NCBI RefSeq assembly: GCF_900156175.1
Contig: NZ_FTMV01000025.1
Span: 1-45,100 of the forward strand
Reading direction: 5' to 3'
Source of the DNA: Janthinobacterium sp. TND4EL3
Lineage (GTDB): Bacteria; Pseudomonadota; Gammaproteobacteria; Burkholderiales; Burkholderiaceae_D
Length of the DNA: 45,100 nucleotides
Shown here: positions 24,127 through 32,960 of the stretch, piece by piece
Numbering within the stretch: the first letter of the stretch is position 1
Layout: each line of letters begins with the position of its first letter
Program-made: the position numbers and the translations under genes
The notes under the pieces: generated by a model
The model's database searches: none
What the model saw: the letters and a program-made list of their open reading frames with translations, nothing else
Told to the model about the DNA's origin: nothing

Positions 24127-24683
24127 GACGCGGCGGCGCCTTCCTTCTGCAGCTGGTAGGCGCGCCATGCCAGGGTCAGCAACAAGATACCCGTCAGCAA
24201 GGCATACACGCCTATCATCCACACGAGGGCGAACGTGCCTGCGGCGGGAAACAGCAGGATCAGGATGCCGAAGGCAATGGAAATGATGGCGTTGAGCACC
24301 AGCAGCCATTCGCCCGCGATGGCCTTGCGCAGGCGGATCGCCAGCACGATGTCGAACACGCCGGAGATGAGGGCATTGACGCCGATCATGACGATCAGGG
24401 CAAACGTCGTCAGCAGTGGGTTGAGGATGGTCAATATGCCCACGGCCAGGCCGCAGATACCCAGCAGCAGCAAGGCCCACCAGTCGCCGCCATGCTTGCG
24501 GTTGCTGAAGGCGCCGACGACGGAAGCACCGCCGCCCAGCAGCGCATAGGCGGCAAACACCATCAGCAGCGACAGGACGGTGACGCCCGGCCAGGCCAGG
24601 GTGATCGCGCCAAAGGCGATGGCCGCCAGCCCGCGCAGGGCCAGCACCCACCATGAACGCATGAATAAATGCCCGGTATGCAT
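24102..24683 (-). CDS. HdeD-family (DUF308) membrane protein
   Basis: A 193-residue protein with six membrane segments in three DUF308 hairpins (LRGLAAIAFGAITLAWPGVT, LGICGLAVGILTILNPL, LNAIISIAFGILILLFPAAG). Each repeat has the small-residue pattern followed by a proline-bearing turn typical of HdeD, which supports acid resistance at high cell density in E. coli. A strong GGAGGTGA site precedes the start at 24683. It is a single gene converging on the acyltransferase gene. The physiological role in this organism is not shown by the context. Confidence 0.85.
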   Translation of the reverse strand: MHTGHLFMRSWWVLALRGLAAIAFGAITLAWPGVTVLSLLMVFAAYALLGGGASVVGAFSNRKHGGDWWALLLLGICGLAVGILTILNPLLTTFALIVMIGVNALISGVFDIVLAIRLRKAIAGEWLLVLNAIISIAFGILILLFPAAGTFALVWMIGVYALLTGILLLTLAWRAYQLQKEGAAASTPGRSAA

Positions 24684-24780
24684 ATCACCTCCCTGTCATC
24701 ATTGAAGAAATTGATTTATAAATAATAAATTCGACGCAATGAAGCGACTTCATCCTCCGTAAAGCATGATATTTATGGCA

Positions 24781-24823
24781 AAAAAAAAACGCCTCCTGCC
24801 ATGATAGCAGGAGGCGCTTTTTA
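24781..24823 (-). terminator. Intrinsic terminator after ppa
   Basis: GCCTCCTGC (24791-24799) pairs with GCAGGAGGC (24807-24815) around a 7-base loop, with a nine-base T-run on the minus strand 57 bases past the ppa stop. T residues on the plus side as well could let it stop transcription in both directions. Confidence 0.8.
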
Positions 24824-24879
24824 CTCGCACACGCGAGGAAACCGGCGGCAGGCCGCGGTCTTCCCCGCGCGGCGGCTAA

Positions 24880-25428
24880 TCAGGAAGCCGCTTTTTCAGC
24901 ATCGGCCTTGTAGGCGGCAACGCCGCCCAAGATCTCTTCCTTGGCCACTTCCGGGCCATACCAGCCGTCGATCTTGACCCATTTGCCTTTTTCCAGATCC
25001 TTGTAGTGCTCGAAGAAATGCTGGATCTGGCGCAAACGCAGTTCGTTCAGGTCTTCCGGCTTTTGCCAGTGGCTGTAGATCGACAGGACCTTGTCGACTG
25101 GCACGGCCAGCACTTTCGCGTCTTCGCCCGACTCGTCCGTCATTTTCAGCACGCCGATAGGACGGCAGCGCACGACCACGCCCGGGATCAGCGGGAACGG
25201 GGTAATGACCAGCACGTCGACCGGGTCGCCGTCCGGCGACAGGGTGTTCGGCACGTAGCCATAGTTGCATGGGTAGTGCATGGCGGTACCCATGAAGCGA
25301 TCGACGAAGATCGCGCCGCTTTCCTTGTCGACTTCGTACTTGATCGGATCGGCATTCATCGGGATTTCGATGACGACGTTGAAATCGTTCGGCAGGTCAC
25401 GGCCGGAAGAGACGTTATTCAAACTCAT
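24880..25428 (-). CDS. ppa: Inorganic pyrophosphatase (family I)
   Basis: A 182-residue cytoplasmic enzyme that hydrolyses pyrophosphate to phosphate and pulls biosynthetic reactions forward. The family I signature D66-G-D-P-V-D71 lies in SPDGDPVDVLVI; metal and phosphate contacts are also seen in IKYEVDKESGAIFVDRF, MHYPCNYGYVP and KGKWVKIDGWYG. GAGGAA at the right distance supports the start at 25428 rather than an in-frame ATG 75 bases upstream. It is monocistronic, with terminators on both sides. Confidence 0.95.
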   Translation of the reverse strand: MSLNNVSSGRDLPNDFNVVIEIPMNADPIKYEVDKESGAIFVDRFMGTAMHYPCNYGYVPNTLSPDGDPVDVLVITPFPLIPGVVVRCRPIGVLKMTDESGEDAKVLAVPVDKVLSIYSHWQKPEDLNELRLRQIQHFFEHYKDLEKGKWVKIDGWYGPEVAKEEILGGVAAYKADAEKAAS

Positions 25429-25506
25429 GGGGTTCCTCATTAGCGGATTGTGTTTTAACGGCGTAATTATAGAGAAGTCGGCTGGGCTTGTGCGCCGCAG
25501 CACATA

Positions 25507-25543
25507 AAAAAGAGCCCGCTTTCTTGTGGAAAACGGGCTCTTT
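25507..25543 (-). terminator. Terminator at the end of the heme operon
   Basis: AAAGAGCCCG (25509-25518) pairs with CGGGCTCTTT (25534-25543); the inner TTTC/GAAA can extend it. The minus-strand side ends in a short T-run about 30 bases past hemY. Confidence 0.75.
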
Positions 25544-25573
25544 GTCAGCTCTTTATCTTATCTGACAGCTATC

Positions 25574-26770
25574 TTACAGAATTGTTGCTAAAGCGCACTG
25601 CCGGTAATGCGCGGCAGCCTGCTCCGTTTGCTGCAAGGCATCGTGCATCTGCGCCAGCTTCAAGTGCGCGTCGCGCACCATCTGCGGCTCGTTCGCGTCC
25701 GACAAAGCCTGCTCCAGGTGGCGCTGCGCCTTGCCCCATAGTTTTTGCTTGAGGCACAGGGAACCGAGGGTCAGGGCCAGTTCCGCATCGAGCGGGCGCT
25801 GCTTCAGCCACTGTTCGCAATGCTCGATCTGCAGCAGCAGGGCCGGCGTGCCGGCCGGCGCCGCCGCTTCGCGGTAGGCGCGCACGACGCGCTCGTCCCA
25901 GTCGGCCGCCAGCGACTCTTCGCACACGAGGCGCGCTTCGTCGTGCAGGCCGCGCGCATTCAGGGCCGTGGCGGCGCGGCAGGCGATGTAGGGCTTGACG
26001 CGGTCGGCGCTTGGCACGGTGGACCACACGCGCATCAGCGACTCGGCGTCATGCGTGGGGTCGGACAGCAAATGGTCGTAGGCCAGCTCGCGCAGGCGCG
26101 ACGACAGGGCCGGATGCAGGGCGCGGTGCTTGTCGAGCGAACGCACGAGGCGCAGCACTTCGGGCCAGTTCTTCGCCTGCTGTTCGGCTTTCAGCGACCA
26201 TTGCAGCGCATGGATATGGCGCGTGCCGCTGGCATTGAGTTCGCGCACGGCCGCCAGGGCCGCTTCCGGCTGGTGGTCGTCGACCAGCAATTCCGTCACC
26301 GTCATCAGACGGGCCGTCTTCAGGCTGGCGTCGCCTTCGACGCGGGCCAGCCAGCTGTCGCGGCGCTCGGACTGGCGCATGCGGTGGGCGGCGCGCGCGC
26401 CGATCAGCGCGGCCAGGCCGGCGTTCTCGTCCAGCTCGGCGGCGCGCAAGGCAGCTTTTTCCGCATGGCCGAAACGGCCTTCGAACAGGGCTTTCAGGGC
26501 TTCGCGCAAGCCCTTGTTGCCGTCGCGCTCACGCTTGCGCTGGCGGTAGGCGGCCACTTGCGCCGGCATGCGCACGGTGGCGCGCACGGCGCGCACGAGC
26601 AGGTACAGCAGCACGAACAGCACGACCTGCAGCAGCAGGAAGAAGTTCAGCGACAAATCGATGCGGTACGGCGGATAAAACAGCACCACGTTGCCAGGAT
26701 TAAAACGGGCCGTCACGGCGATACCGATCGCCGCGGCCATCAGGGCGAGTAACCAGAGAAATAGACGCAT
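25574..26770 (-). CDS. hemY: HemY protein (TPR-containing inner-membrane protein of the heme operon)
   Basis: A 398-residue protein with two N-terminal membrane segments (about 3-20 and 42-62) followed by helical TPR-like repeats (ALKALFEGRFGHAEKAALRA, LALTLGSLCLKQKLWGKAQR). This is the proteobacterial HemY, unrelated to the Gram-positive protoporphyrinogen oxidase of the same name. Its precise role in late heme synthesis is unclear. The gene starts 4 bases after the hemX stop and is the last of hemC-hemD-hemX-hemY, ending at a clear terminator. The length is typical. Confidence 0.9.
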   Translation of the reverse strand: MRLFLWLLALMAAAIGIAVTARFNPGNVVLFYPPYRIDLSLNFFLLLQVVLFVLLYLLVRAVRATVRMPAQVAAYRQRKRERDGNKGLREALKALFEGRFGHAEKAALRAAELDENAGLAALIGARAAHRMRQSERRDSWLARVEGDASLKTARLMTVTELLVDDHQPEAALAAVRELNASGTRHIHALQWSLKAEQQAKNWPEVLRLVRSLDKHRALHPALSSRLRELAYDHLLSDPTHDAESLMRVWSTVPSADRVKPYIACRAATALNARGLHDEARLVCEESLAADWDERVVRAYREAAAPAGTPALLLQIEHCEQWLKQRPLDAELALTLGSLCLKQKLWGKAQRHLEQALSDANEPQMVRDAHLKLAQMHDALQQTEQAAAHYRQCALATIL

Positions 26771-26774
26771 GGGC

Positions 26775-27923
26775 TCAGGACTTCGCTTTGTAGTTGCGCA
26801 CAGCCGTCAGGCTGTCGGACAAGGTTGGCATTTCGATGGCCAGGTTGCTGCCCTGCACCTGGCGCAACAGGGCTTGCGCCGTCTGCGTGCCCTTGGCGCG
26901 CGTGTCGAAATACTTGGCCAGCGCATCCTGGGCGGCGATCAAGTCGTTGCGGAACGCGGTTTCATTGCGCGACAACAAGGCCATGCGGGCGTTCAGCAGG
27001 CGCAGCTTGACGTTTTCGCGCAAGAAATACGACTGCGTCGGCGACAGCATCAGCGCTTCCGGCGTATCGACCCGGCGGATGCGGATCAATTGACGCACGT
27101 CATCCCACATGTCTCCGCTCCAGGTATTGAAGCCGTCGCGCACTTTCTGCAGCAGCGGCTCGGGCGCCGGCGGCCCCACCAGCTTGCCGCTGGCATCGCG
27201 CACGTGCTTGGCCTTGCCCGGTTTTTCCGGCGCGGCCGGCAGGGCCGGCGTTTCATCGGACAGCATGGGCAAGGCGTCGATCTGGGCGATCACGGCGTCG
27301 AGGCGCAAGGCCACGCCTGTCGAATCGACGCTGGGCAGGGCCTTGAGTTTTTCCATGTCGCGGCCGATGGCGCGGCGGATGGTGATGAATTGCGGCTTGT
27401 CCGAGCGCGACAGGCTGCGGTCCGCGTTTTGCAGGGCGATCAGCGCGCCCGGCACATTGCCTGCCAGTTGCAGCTGCTGGCTGGCCGTCGACAGTACTTG
27501 CTCGATTTCCGTCAGCGCCCACTCGTCGCGGTTCTTCGACAAGTCGTTGTACAGTTGTTCCAGCGCAAGCTGCTGGCTCTGGGTTTCGCTCTGGCGGTTT
27601 TCCAGCGCGCCCACCTTGATCTGCAGCTCTTTCGTGCCTTCTTGCACGTTGCGCGCCAGCACGCCCGTTTCGGCATTGCTGACATCGCCCTTTTGCAGGC
27701 GCTTGGCCACTTCTTCGCGCAAGTTACGGATCTGCTTGCTGGTCGACCAGCTTTGCGCCGCCAGCAGCACGGCCAGCACGATGACGGCGATGCTCATGGG
27801 CTTTTGCAGCTGTTCGAGCAAGCCCGGCGCGCGGCCAGGAGGTTGGTCGGCCGCCTGCGGCGCCGTCTTCACGGCGCTGCCAGGCGTTGCATTCGGTTCG
27901 GAGAGTGTAGGCATTTCGTTCAT
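26775..27923 (-). CDS. hemX: HemX protein (uroporphyrinogen-III methyltransferase-like family)
   Basis: A 382-residue membrane protein. A proline-rich cytoplasmic tail of about 40 residues precedes one membrane segment (SIAVIVLAVLLAAQ, about 44-58) and a long coiled coil (about 60-130, SKQIRNLREEVAKRLQKG). The C-terminal domain contains the family pattern WALTEIEQVLSTASQQLQLAG. Though labelled as a methyltransferase in many databases, the SAM-binding motifs of that enzyme are absent and the role is thought to be structural or regulatory. It overlaps the hemD stop by 4 bases (ATGA) and leads into hemY. Confidence 0.9.
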   Translation of the reverse strand: MNEMPTLSEPNATPGSAVKTAPQAADQPPGRAPGLLEQLQKPMSIAVIVLAVLLAAQSWSTSKQIRNLREEVAKRLQKGDVSNAETGVLARNVQEGTKELQIKVGALENRQSETQSQQLALEQLYNDLSKNRDEWALTEIEQVLSTASQQLQLAGNVPGALIALQNADRSLSRSDKPQFITIRRAIGRDMEKLKALPSVDSTGVALRLDAVIAQIDALPMLSDETPALPAAPEKPGKAKHVRDASGKLVGPPAPEPLLQKVRDGFNTWSGDMWDDVRQLIRIRRVDTPEALMLSPTQSYFLRENVKLRLLNARMALLSRNETAFRNDLIAAQDALAKYFDTRAKGTQTAQALLRQVQGSNLAIEMPTLSDSLTAVRNYKAKS

Positions 27924-28702
27924 GGTCGTGATTGTAACGCGGCGAGCACTCCTGCGTCGCCTGATCCTGTCAGGGTGACCCGGGCAAAACCCAGGGCGGC
28001 CGCCGTTTGGGCAATGCGGGCGTGCGGCACGATCAGATGCTGCTGTTGCATTTTTGCAACAGCCAGCGTGTCATCGCCCATTTCAGCGAGCAGCGCCAGC
28101 AGGCCACGCAGCGCTTCCGAGCTGGTGATGATCCAGTCATTATTATGCTGCAACAAGCTTTCCAGGGTCGCCCGCAAGGCGGGCGTCAGCCTGGGCACCT
28201 GGCGGCGGTACGCCGTGACGAACTCGACTTCGGCGCCGGCCGCGCGCAAGCCGTCGGCCAGGTAATCGCGTCCGCCGTCGCCGCGCACGATGAGCACGCG
28301 CTTGCCGCGCAGGGCCGGCAAGTCCAGCGCCAGCAACAGATGTTCGGAATCGCTGCGCGCCGTGTCGAGCGGACTGGTGATGGTCGCGTTGGCGGCAGTG
28401 ACGCCGTGCGCGGCCAGCGCCATCCGGCTGCCCTCGCCCACCACGGCCAGCGGCACGCCGGGCGGCCAGGCGGCCAGGTGCGCAAAGACGCAATCGATGG
28501 CATTCGGCGAGACGAAGGCCACCAGGTCATACTGCGCCAGGCGCGCCAGCACGGCCTGCAGCCGCGCGCCTTCCTCTTCGCCATCGAGCGCGTGGATTTC
28601 CAGCAGCGGCAGCAGGGTCACCGGCAAGCCCAGGGCCGCGATCCGCGCGGCCAGCGGCCCCGCTTGCGCCGCGGGCCGCGTGATCACCACGCTGTCAGGC
28701 AT
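27920..28702 (-). CDS. hemD: Uroporphyrinogen-III synthase
   Basis: A 260-residue enzyme that closes hydroxymethylbilane to uroporphyrinogen III with inversion of ring D. The sequence is poorly conserved in general but shows SVVITRPAAQAGPLAARIAA at the N-terminus, LVAFVSPNAIDCVFAHL, the VGEGSRMALAAHGV region, VLIVRGDGGRDYLADGLRAAG and WIITSSEALRGLLALL, all characteristic of HemD. The start at 28702 overlaps the end of hemC by 8 bases and its stop overlaps hemX by 4, so the operon is tightly coupled. Confidence 0.92.
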   Translation of the reverse strand: MPDSVVITRPAAQAGPLAARIAALGLPVTLLPLLEIHALDGEEEGARLQAVLARLAQYDLVAFVSPNAIDCVFAHLAAWPPGVPLAVVGEGSRMALAAHGVTAANATITSPLDTARSDSEHLLLALDLPALRGKRVLIVRGDGGRDYLADGLRAAGAEVEFVTAYRRQVPRLTPALRATLESLLQHNNDWIITSSEALRGLLALLAEMGDDTLAVAKMQQQHLIVPHARIAQTAAALGFARVTLTGSGDAGVLAALQSRP

Positions 28703-29690
28703 GCGGCGCCAGGCCTTCATGGTTGTCCGGGGTGACAGCGCACGCGGCGAGGATGCCGGCGGCATCTTGCCCGCGCAGCAGCTCGGCCACCTGTTCGCCC
28801 AGCTGTTCCGGCGCGCCGGCCGGGCCTTCGAGCTCGGCACTGGCCATGCGCGCGCCGTCCGGCGTGGCGACCATGGCGCGCAGGCGCATGTTGTCGCCCT
28901 CGACGGTGGCAAACGCGGCCAGGGGAATCTGGCAGCTGCCGCCGAAGATCTTCGACACCTTGCGCTCGGCCGTGACGGCTTGCGCCGTGGCCAGGTGGTT
29001 CAGCGGCGCCAGCACGGCCGCCAGGTCGACGCCGTCCGCGCGCCCGGCGCGGATTTCGATGGCCATGGCGCCCTGGCCGGCGGCCGGCAGGCTGTCTTCC
29101 GGTGCAAGCACGGCGCGGATGCGCGACGCCAGGCCCAGGCGCTTCAGGCCGGCGGCGGCCAGGATGATGGCCGCGTAATCGCCACGGTCGAGCTTGCCCA
29201 GGCGCGTGTCGAGGTTGCCGCGCAGGGGCAGAATCGTCAGGTGCGGATAGCGCGCGGCGATCAGCGACTGGCGGCGCAGGCTGCTCGTGCCGACGACGGC
29301 GCCGTGCGGCAGCTCGGCCAGGCTGGCGTAATCGTTGGACACGAACGCGTCGCGCGGGTCTTCGCGCTCGAGGATGGCGGCCAGCGCAAAGCCCTGCGGC
29401 AATTCCATCGGCACGTCCTTGAGCGAATGCACGGCCAGGTCGGCGCGTCCCTCGTCCATCGCCACTTCCAGTTCCTTGACGAACAAGCCCTTGCCGCCTA
29501 CCTTGGACAGGGCGCGGTCGAGAATCTGGTCGCCGCGTGTGGTCATGCCGAGAATTTCAACGCTACACTGCGGATAGAGTGCGGCCAGGCGCGCGCGCAC
29601 ATGTTCAGCTTGCCACATGGCAAGACGGCTCTCGCGCGTGGCGATCACCAGCCGGGAAGGAATATTCTGGGTCAATTCGGATGCTTTCAA
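28695..29690 (-). CDS. hemC: Porphobilinogen deaminase (hydroxymethylbilane synthase)
   Basis: A 331-residue cytoplasmic enzyme that polymerises four porphobilinogen units. The dipyrromethane cofactor cysteine is C253 in FGGSCQIPLAAF, the catalytic aspartate is D92 in VHSLKDVP, and substrate-binding arginines lie in GTSSLRRQ (about 134-141) and LRGNLDTRL (156-164). The length is slightly above the usual 310 because of a short N-terminal leader (MKASELTQNIP). It is the first gene of hemC-hemD-hemX-hemY and is divergent from ppc, 251 bases away. Confidence 0.95.
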   Translation of the reverse strand: MKASELTQNIPSRLVIATRESRLAMWQAEHVRARLAALYPQCSVEILGMTTRGDQILDRALSKVGGKGLFVKELEVAMDEGRADLAVHSLKDVPMELPQGFALAAILEREDPRDAFVSNDYASLAELPHGAVVGTSSLRRQSLIAARYPHLTILPLRGNLDTRLGKLDRGDYAAIILAAAGLKRLGLASRIRAVLAPEDSLPAAGQGAMAIEIRAGRADGVDLAAVLAPLNHLATAQAVTAERKVSKIFGGSCQIPLAAFATVEGDNMRLRAMVATPDGARMASAELEGPAGAPEQLGEQVAELLRGQDAAGILAACAVTPDNHEGLAPHA

Positions 29691-29703
29691 AACAAGGCTC
29701 TTT

Positions 29704-29803
29704 CGCTATCGTAGTCGTTATCATTAACCGTTATCGTTGCCATTTCGCCGACGCGATATCTAAATGTATCGAAATGACGCCCATCGTCGCTATAATCGTT
29801 ATC
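29704..29803. promoter_or_regulatory. hemC-ppc divergent region with repeated CGTTATC heptamers
   Basis: CGCTATC (29704-29710), CGTTATC (29716-29722) and CGTTATC (29729-29735) are spaced 12-13 bases apart, with CGATATC at 29754-29760 and another CGTTATC at 29797-29803. A perfect TATAAT at 29791-29796 with TCGAAA 16 bases upstream (29769-29774) is a plausible ppc promoter, 146 bases before the start codon. The heptamer array may bind a regulator of either gene. Confidence 0.4.
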
Positions 29804-29941
29804 CCTTTGCCTATACGGCCAAGTCAGGCTAGCGTCCATGTTGAAGACCACAAATTTTATCATGCGCCCCCTCCCCTCTGCGGCTAAAAGCCCGGTGCGA
29901 TCCTCTTTCCTTTGCTTTTACACCTACTTTGGTTCTTTATT

Positions 29942-32782
29942 ATGCTCAATGACGCAGTAGCACCAGAAACAGCCTCCCCGGCCAGCCCCGACAAGGACGC
30001 GCCGCTGAAAGAAGACATCCGCCTGCTGGGCCGCCTGCTGGGCGACGTGCTGCGCGAACAGGAAGGCGACGCCGTCTTCCATGTGGTGGAAACCATACGC
30101 CAGACGTCCGTGCGCTTCCGCCGCGAAGCGGACGCGGGCGCCGCCCTGGAGCTGGACGCCATGCTCAAGGAACTGAGCCGCGAACAGACGATTTCCGTCG
30201 TGCGCGCCTTTTCCTACTTTTCGCACCTGGCCAACATTGCGGAAGATCAACACCACATCCGCCGCCGCCGCGCCCACCTGCTGGCCGGCTCCCCGGCGCA
30301 AAAGGGCAGCGTCAGCTTCGCGCTGAAAAAGCTGCGCGCCGCCGGCGTGCCGCGCGCCACCGTCGACACGTTCTTCCAGGACGCGCTGATCGCGCCCGTG
30401 CTGACGGCCCACCCGACGGAAGTGCAGCGCAAGAGCATCCTCGATGCCGAGCACGACATCGCCCGCCTGCTGGCCGAGCGCGACCTGCCCCTGACGCCGA
30501 AGGAACGCCTGGCCAACATGCAGCTGCTGCGCTCGCGCGTATCGACGCTGTGGCAGACGCGCATGCTGCGCTATTCCAAGTTGACGGTGGCCGACGAAAT
30601 CGAAAACGCCCTGTCCTACTACCGCATCACCTTCCTGCGCGAACTGCCGGGCCTGTATGACGACATCGAGGACGACATCGCCGCCGAATACCCGAACGGC
30701 GAAGGCACGGTCGAGCCCATCAATGCCGCCTACGTGCAGATGGGCAGCTGGATCGGCGGCGACCGCGACGGCAACCCGAACGTCAACGCGGGCACCATGC
30801 AGCATGCGCTGGCGCGCCACGCCACCACCATCCTCGACTTTTACCTCGACGAAGTGCACGCGCTGGGCGCGGAACTGTCCGTCTCGACCCTGATGGTGGG
30901 CGTGAGCGCGGAACTGCAGGCGCTGGCCGACCAGTCGCCGGACGCCTCGCCGCACCGCAGCGACGAACCGTACCGCCGCGCCCTGATCGGCATCTATGCG
31001 CGCCTGGCCGCCACGGCCCGCGCGCTGGGCGCCACCAACATCCTGCGCAAGGAAGTGGGCGCGGCCGCCGCCTATCCGGACGCGGCCGCCTTCGTCGCCG
31101 ACCTGCGCACCATCGTCGCCTCGCTCGAAGCGCACCACGGCGCGGCTCTCGTGCGCCCGCGCCTGGCCACCCTGGCGCGCGCGGCCGACATCTTCGGCTT
31201 CCACCTGGCCTCGCTCGACATGCGCCAGACTTCCGACGTGCACGAGCGCGTGCTGGCCGACCTGTTCGCCAAGAGCGGCGTGGCGGCCGACTACACGGCC
31301 CTGTCCGAGGAAGACAAGCAGGCGCTGCTGCTGAGCGAACTGGCCCAGCCGCGCTTGCTGTACTCGCCCTATATCAGCTACGCCACGGAAACGGATTCCG
31401 AGCTGGCGATTTTGCGCGCGGCGCGCGACATCCGCCAGCGCTACGGCGCGCGGGCGATTCGCAACTACATCATCTCGCACACGGAAACCGTGTCCGACCT
31501 GCTGGAAGTGTTGCTGCTGCAAAAAGAAACGGGCTTGCTGCGCACCGACTGGCAAGCGGGCGACAGCACGTGCGAGCTGATGGTCATCCCCCTGTTCGAA
31601 ACGATCCCCGACCTGCAGCGCGCGGCCGGCATCATGAGCCAGCTCATGGCCTTGCCGCTGGTCAAACAATTGATCGCCAAGCAGGGACAGCTGCAGGAAG
31701 TCATGCTCGGCTATTCCGATTCGAACAAGGATGGCGGCTTCCTCACGTCGAACTGGGAACTGTACAAGGCGGAACTGGCGCTCGTGGCCGACTTCCGGAA
31801 GGCCGGCGTCAAGCTGCGCCTGTTCCATGGCCGCGGCGGCACCGTGGGCCGTGGCGGCGGACCCAGCTACGAAGCCATCCTGGCCCAGCCGCCGGGCACC
31901 GTCAACGGCCAGATCCGCCTGACGGAGCAGGGCGAAATCATCGCCTCGAAGTTTTCCAACGCGGAAATCGGCCGGCGCAACCTGGAACTGCTCGTCGCCG
32001 CGACCCTGGAAGCGAGCCTGGCGCCGCAGGAAGCCAATCCGGCCCGCAACAGCCAGCTGGCGCAGTTCGAAGCCGTGATGGCGCAGCTGTCGGACCTGGC
32101 CTACCACGCCTACCGCCACCTCGTGTATGAAACGCCGGGCTTTACGGAATATTTCTTCTCGGCTACGCCGATTGCGGAAATCGCCGAACTGAACCTCGGT
32201 TCGCGGCCCGCCTCGCGCAAGGCCAACCAGCGCATCGAAGACTTGCGCGCCATTCCCTGGGGCTTTTCCTGGGGCCAGTGCCGTTTGCTGCTGCCGGGCT
32301 GGTTCGGCTTCGGCAGCGCCATCGCGGCCTGGATCAACGATGGCGAACCGGCGTCGAAAGATGACAGAATCGCCACCCTGCGCGCCATGTACGCCGAATG
32401 GCCGTTCTTTGCCACCCTGCTGTCGAACATGGACATGGTGCTGGCCAAGACGGACCTGGCCATCGCCTCGCGCTATGCGGAACTGGTGGCGGACCACGAC
32501 TTGCGCGAACGCATCTACAAGCGCATCACGGACGAGCACGGCAACACCCTGCGCTGCCTGGAGCTGATCACCGGCAACACCGAGCGCCTGGCCGGCAATC
32601 CGCTGCTGGCCCGCTCGATCCAGAACCGCTTCGCCTACCTCGATCCGCTGAACCACTTGCAGGTGGAATTGATCAAGCGCAACCGCGCCCTGTCGGCGGA
32701 AAGCCGCATCGACGAGCGCGTCCACCGCGGCATCCAGCTGTCGATCAACGGCGTGGCGGCCGGCCTGCGCAACACGGGCTGA
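29942..32782 (+). CDS. ppc: Phosphoenolpyruvate carboxylase
   Basis: A 946-residue cytoplasmic enzyme that carboxylates phosphoenolpyruvate to oxaloacetate and refills the TCA cycle. The catalytic histidine is H157 in VLTAHPTEVQRKS; GSWIGGDRDGNPNVN follows, then the flexible glycine loop FHGRGGTVGRGGGPSYEAI, the aspartate-binding region near LGYSDSNKDGGF and the invariant C-terminal RNTG. The length is at the long end of the bacterial range. The start at 29942 is the first ATG consistent with the family, though no ribosome binding site is evident before it. A strong terminator follows. Confidence 0.95.
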   Translation: MLNDAVAPETASPASPDKDAPLKEDIRLLGRLLGDVLREQEGDAVFHVVETIRQTSVRFRREADAGAALELDAMLKELSREQTISVVRAFSYFSHLANIAEDQHHIRRRRAHLLAGSPAQKGSVSFALKKLRAAGVPRATVDTFFQDALIAPVLTAHPTEVQRKSILDAEHDIARLLAERDLPLTPKERLANMQLLRSRVSTLWQTRMLRYSKLTVADEIENALSYYRITFLRELPGLYDDIEDDIAAEYPNGEGTVEPINAAYVQMGSWIGGDRDGNPNVNAGTMQHALARHATTILDFYLDEVHALGAELSVSTLMVGVSAELQALADQSPDASPHRSDEPYRRALIGIYARLAATARALGATNILRKEVGAAAAYPDAAAFVADLRTIVASLEAHHGAALVRPRLATLARAADIFGFHLASLDMRQTSDVHERVLADLFAKSGVAADYTALSEEDKQALLLSELAQPRLLYSPYISYATETDSELAILRAARDIRQRYGARAIRNYIISHTETVSDLLEVLLLQKETGLLRTDWQAGDSTCELMVIPLFETIPDLQRAAGIMSQLMALPLVKQLIAKQGQLQEVMLGYSDSNKDGGFLTSNWELYKAELALVADFRKAGVKLRLFHGRGGTVGRGGGPSYEAILAQPPGTVNGQIRLTEQGEIIASKFSNAEIGRRNLELLVAATLEASLAPQEANPARNSQLAQFEAVMAQLSDLAYHAYRHLVYETPGFTEYFFSATPIAEIAELNLGSRPASRKANQRIEDLRAIPWGFSWGQCRLLLPGWFGFGSAIAAWINDGEPASKDDRIATLRAMYAEWPFFATLLSNMDMVLAKTDLAIASRYAELVADHDLRERIYKRITDEHGNTLRCLELITGNTERLAGNPLLARSIQNRFAYLDPLNHLQVELIKRNRALSAESRIDERVHRGIQLSINGVAAGLRNTG

Positions 32783-32807
32783 TCGCGCCACATTTCCATG
32801 GGCACGC

Positions 32808-32839
32808 AGGGGCCGGCGCCGCAAGGGCCGGCCCTTTTT
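32808..32839 (+). terminator. Intrinsic terminator after ppc
   Basis: GGGCCGGC (32809-32816) pairs with GCCGGCCC (32827-32834), followed by TTTTT on the plus strand, 26 bases past the ppc stop. Confidence 0.8.
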
Positions 32840-32960
32840 GCTTTCCCAATGGAAAAATATTCTCAATAAAGCAACATTTGGTATTACACTAGCGTCGGAT
32901 ATTTTCCCCACTCCGGCGCCACGCGCACCGCAGCGGTCAACCATGACGCCAGGGGCGCGG

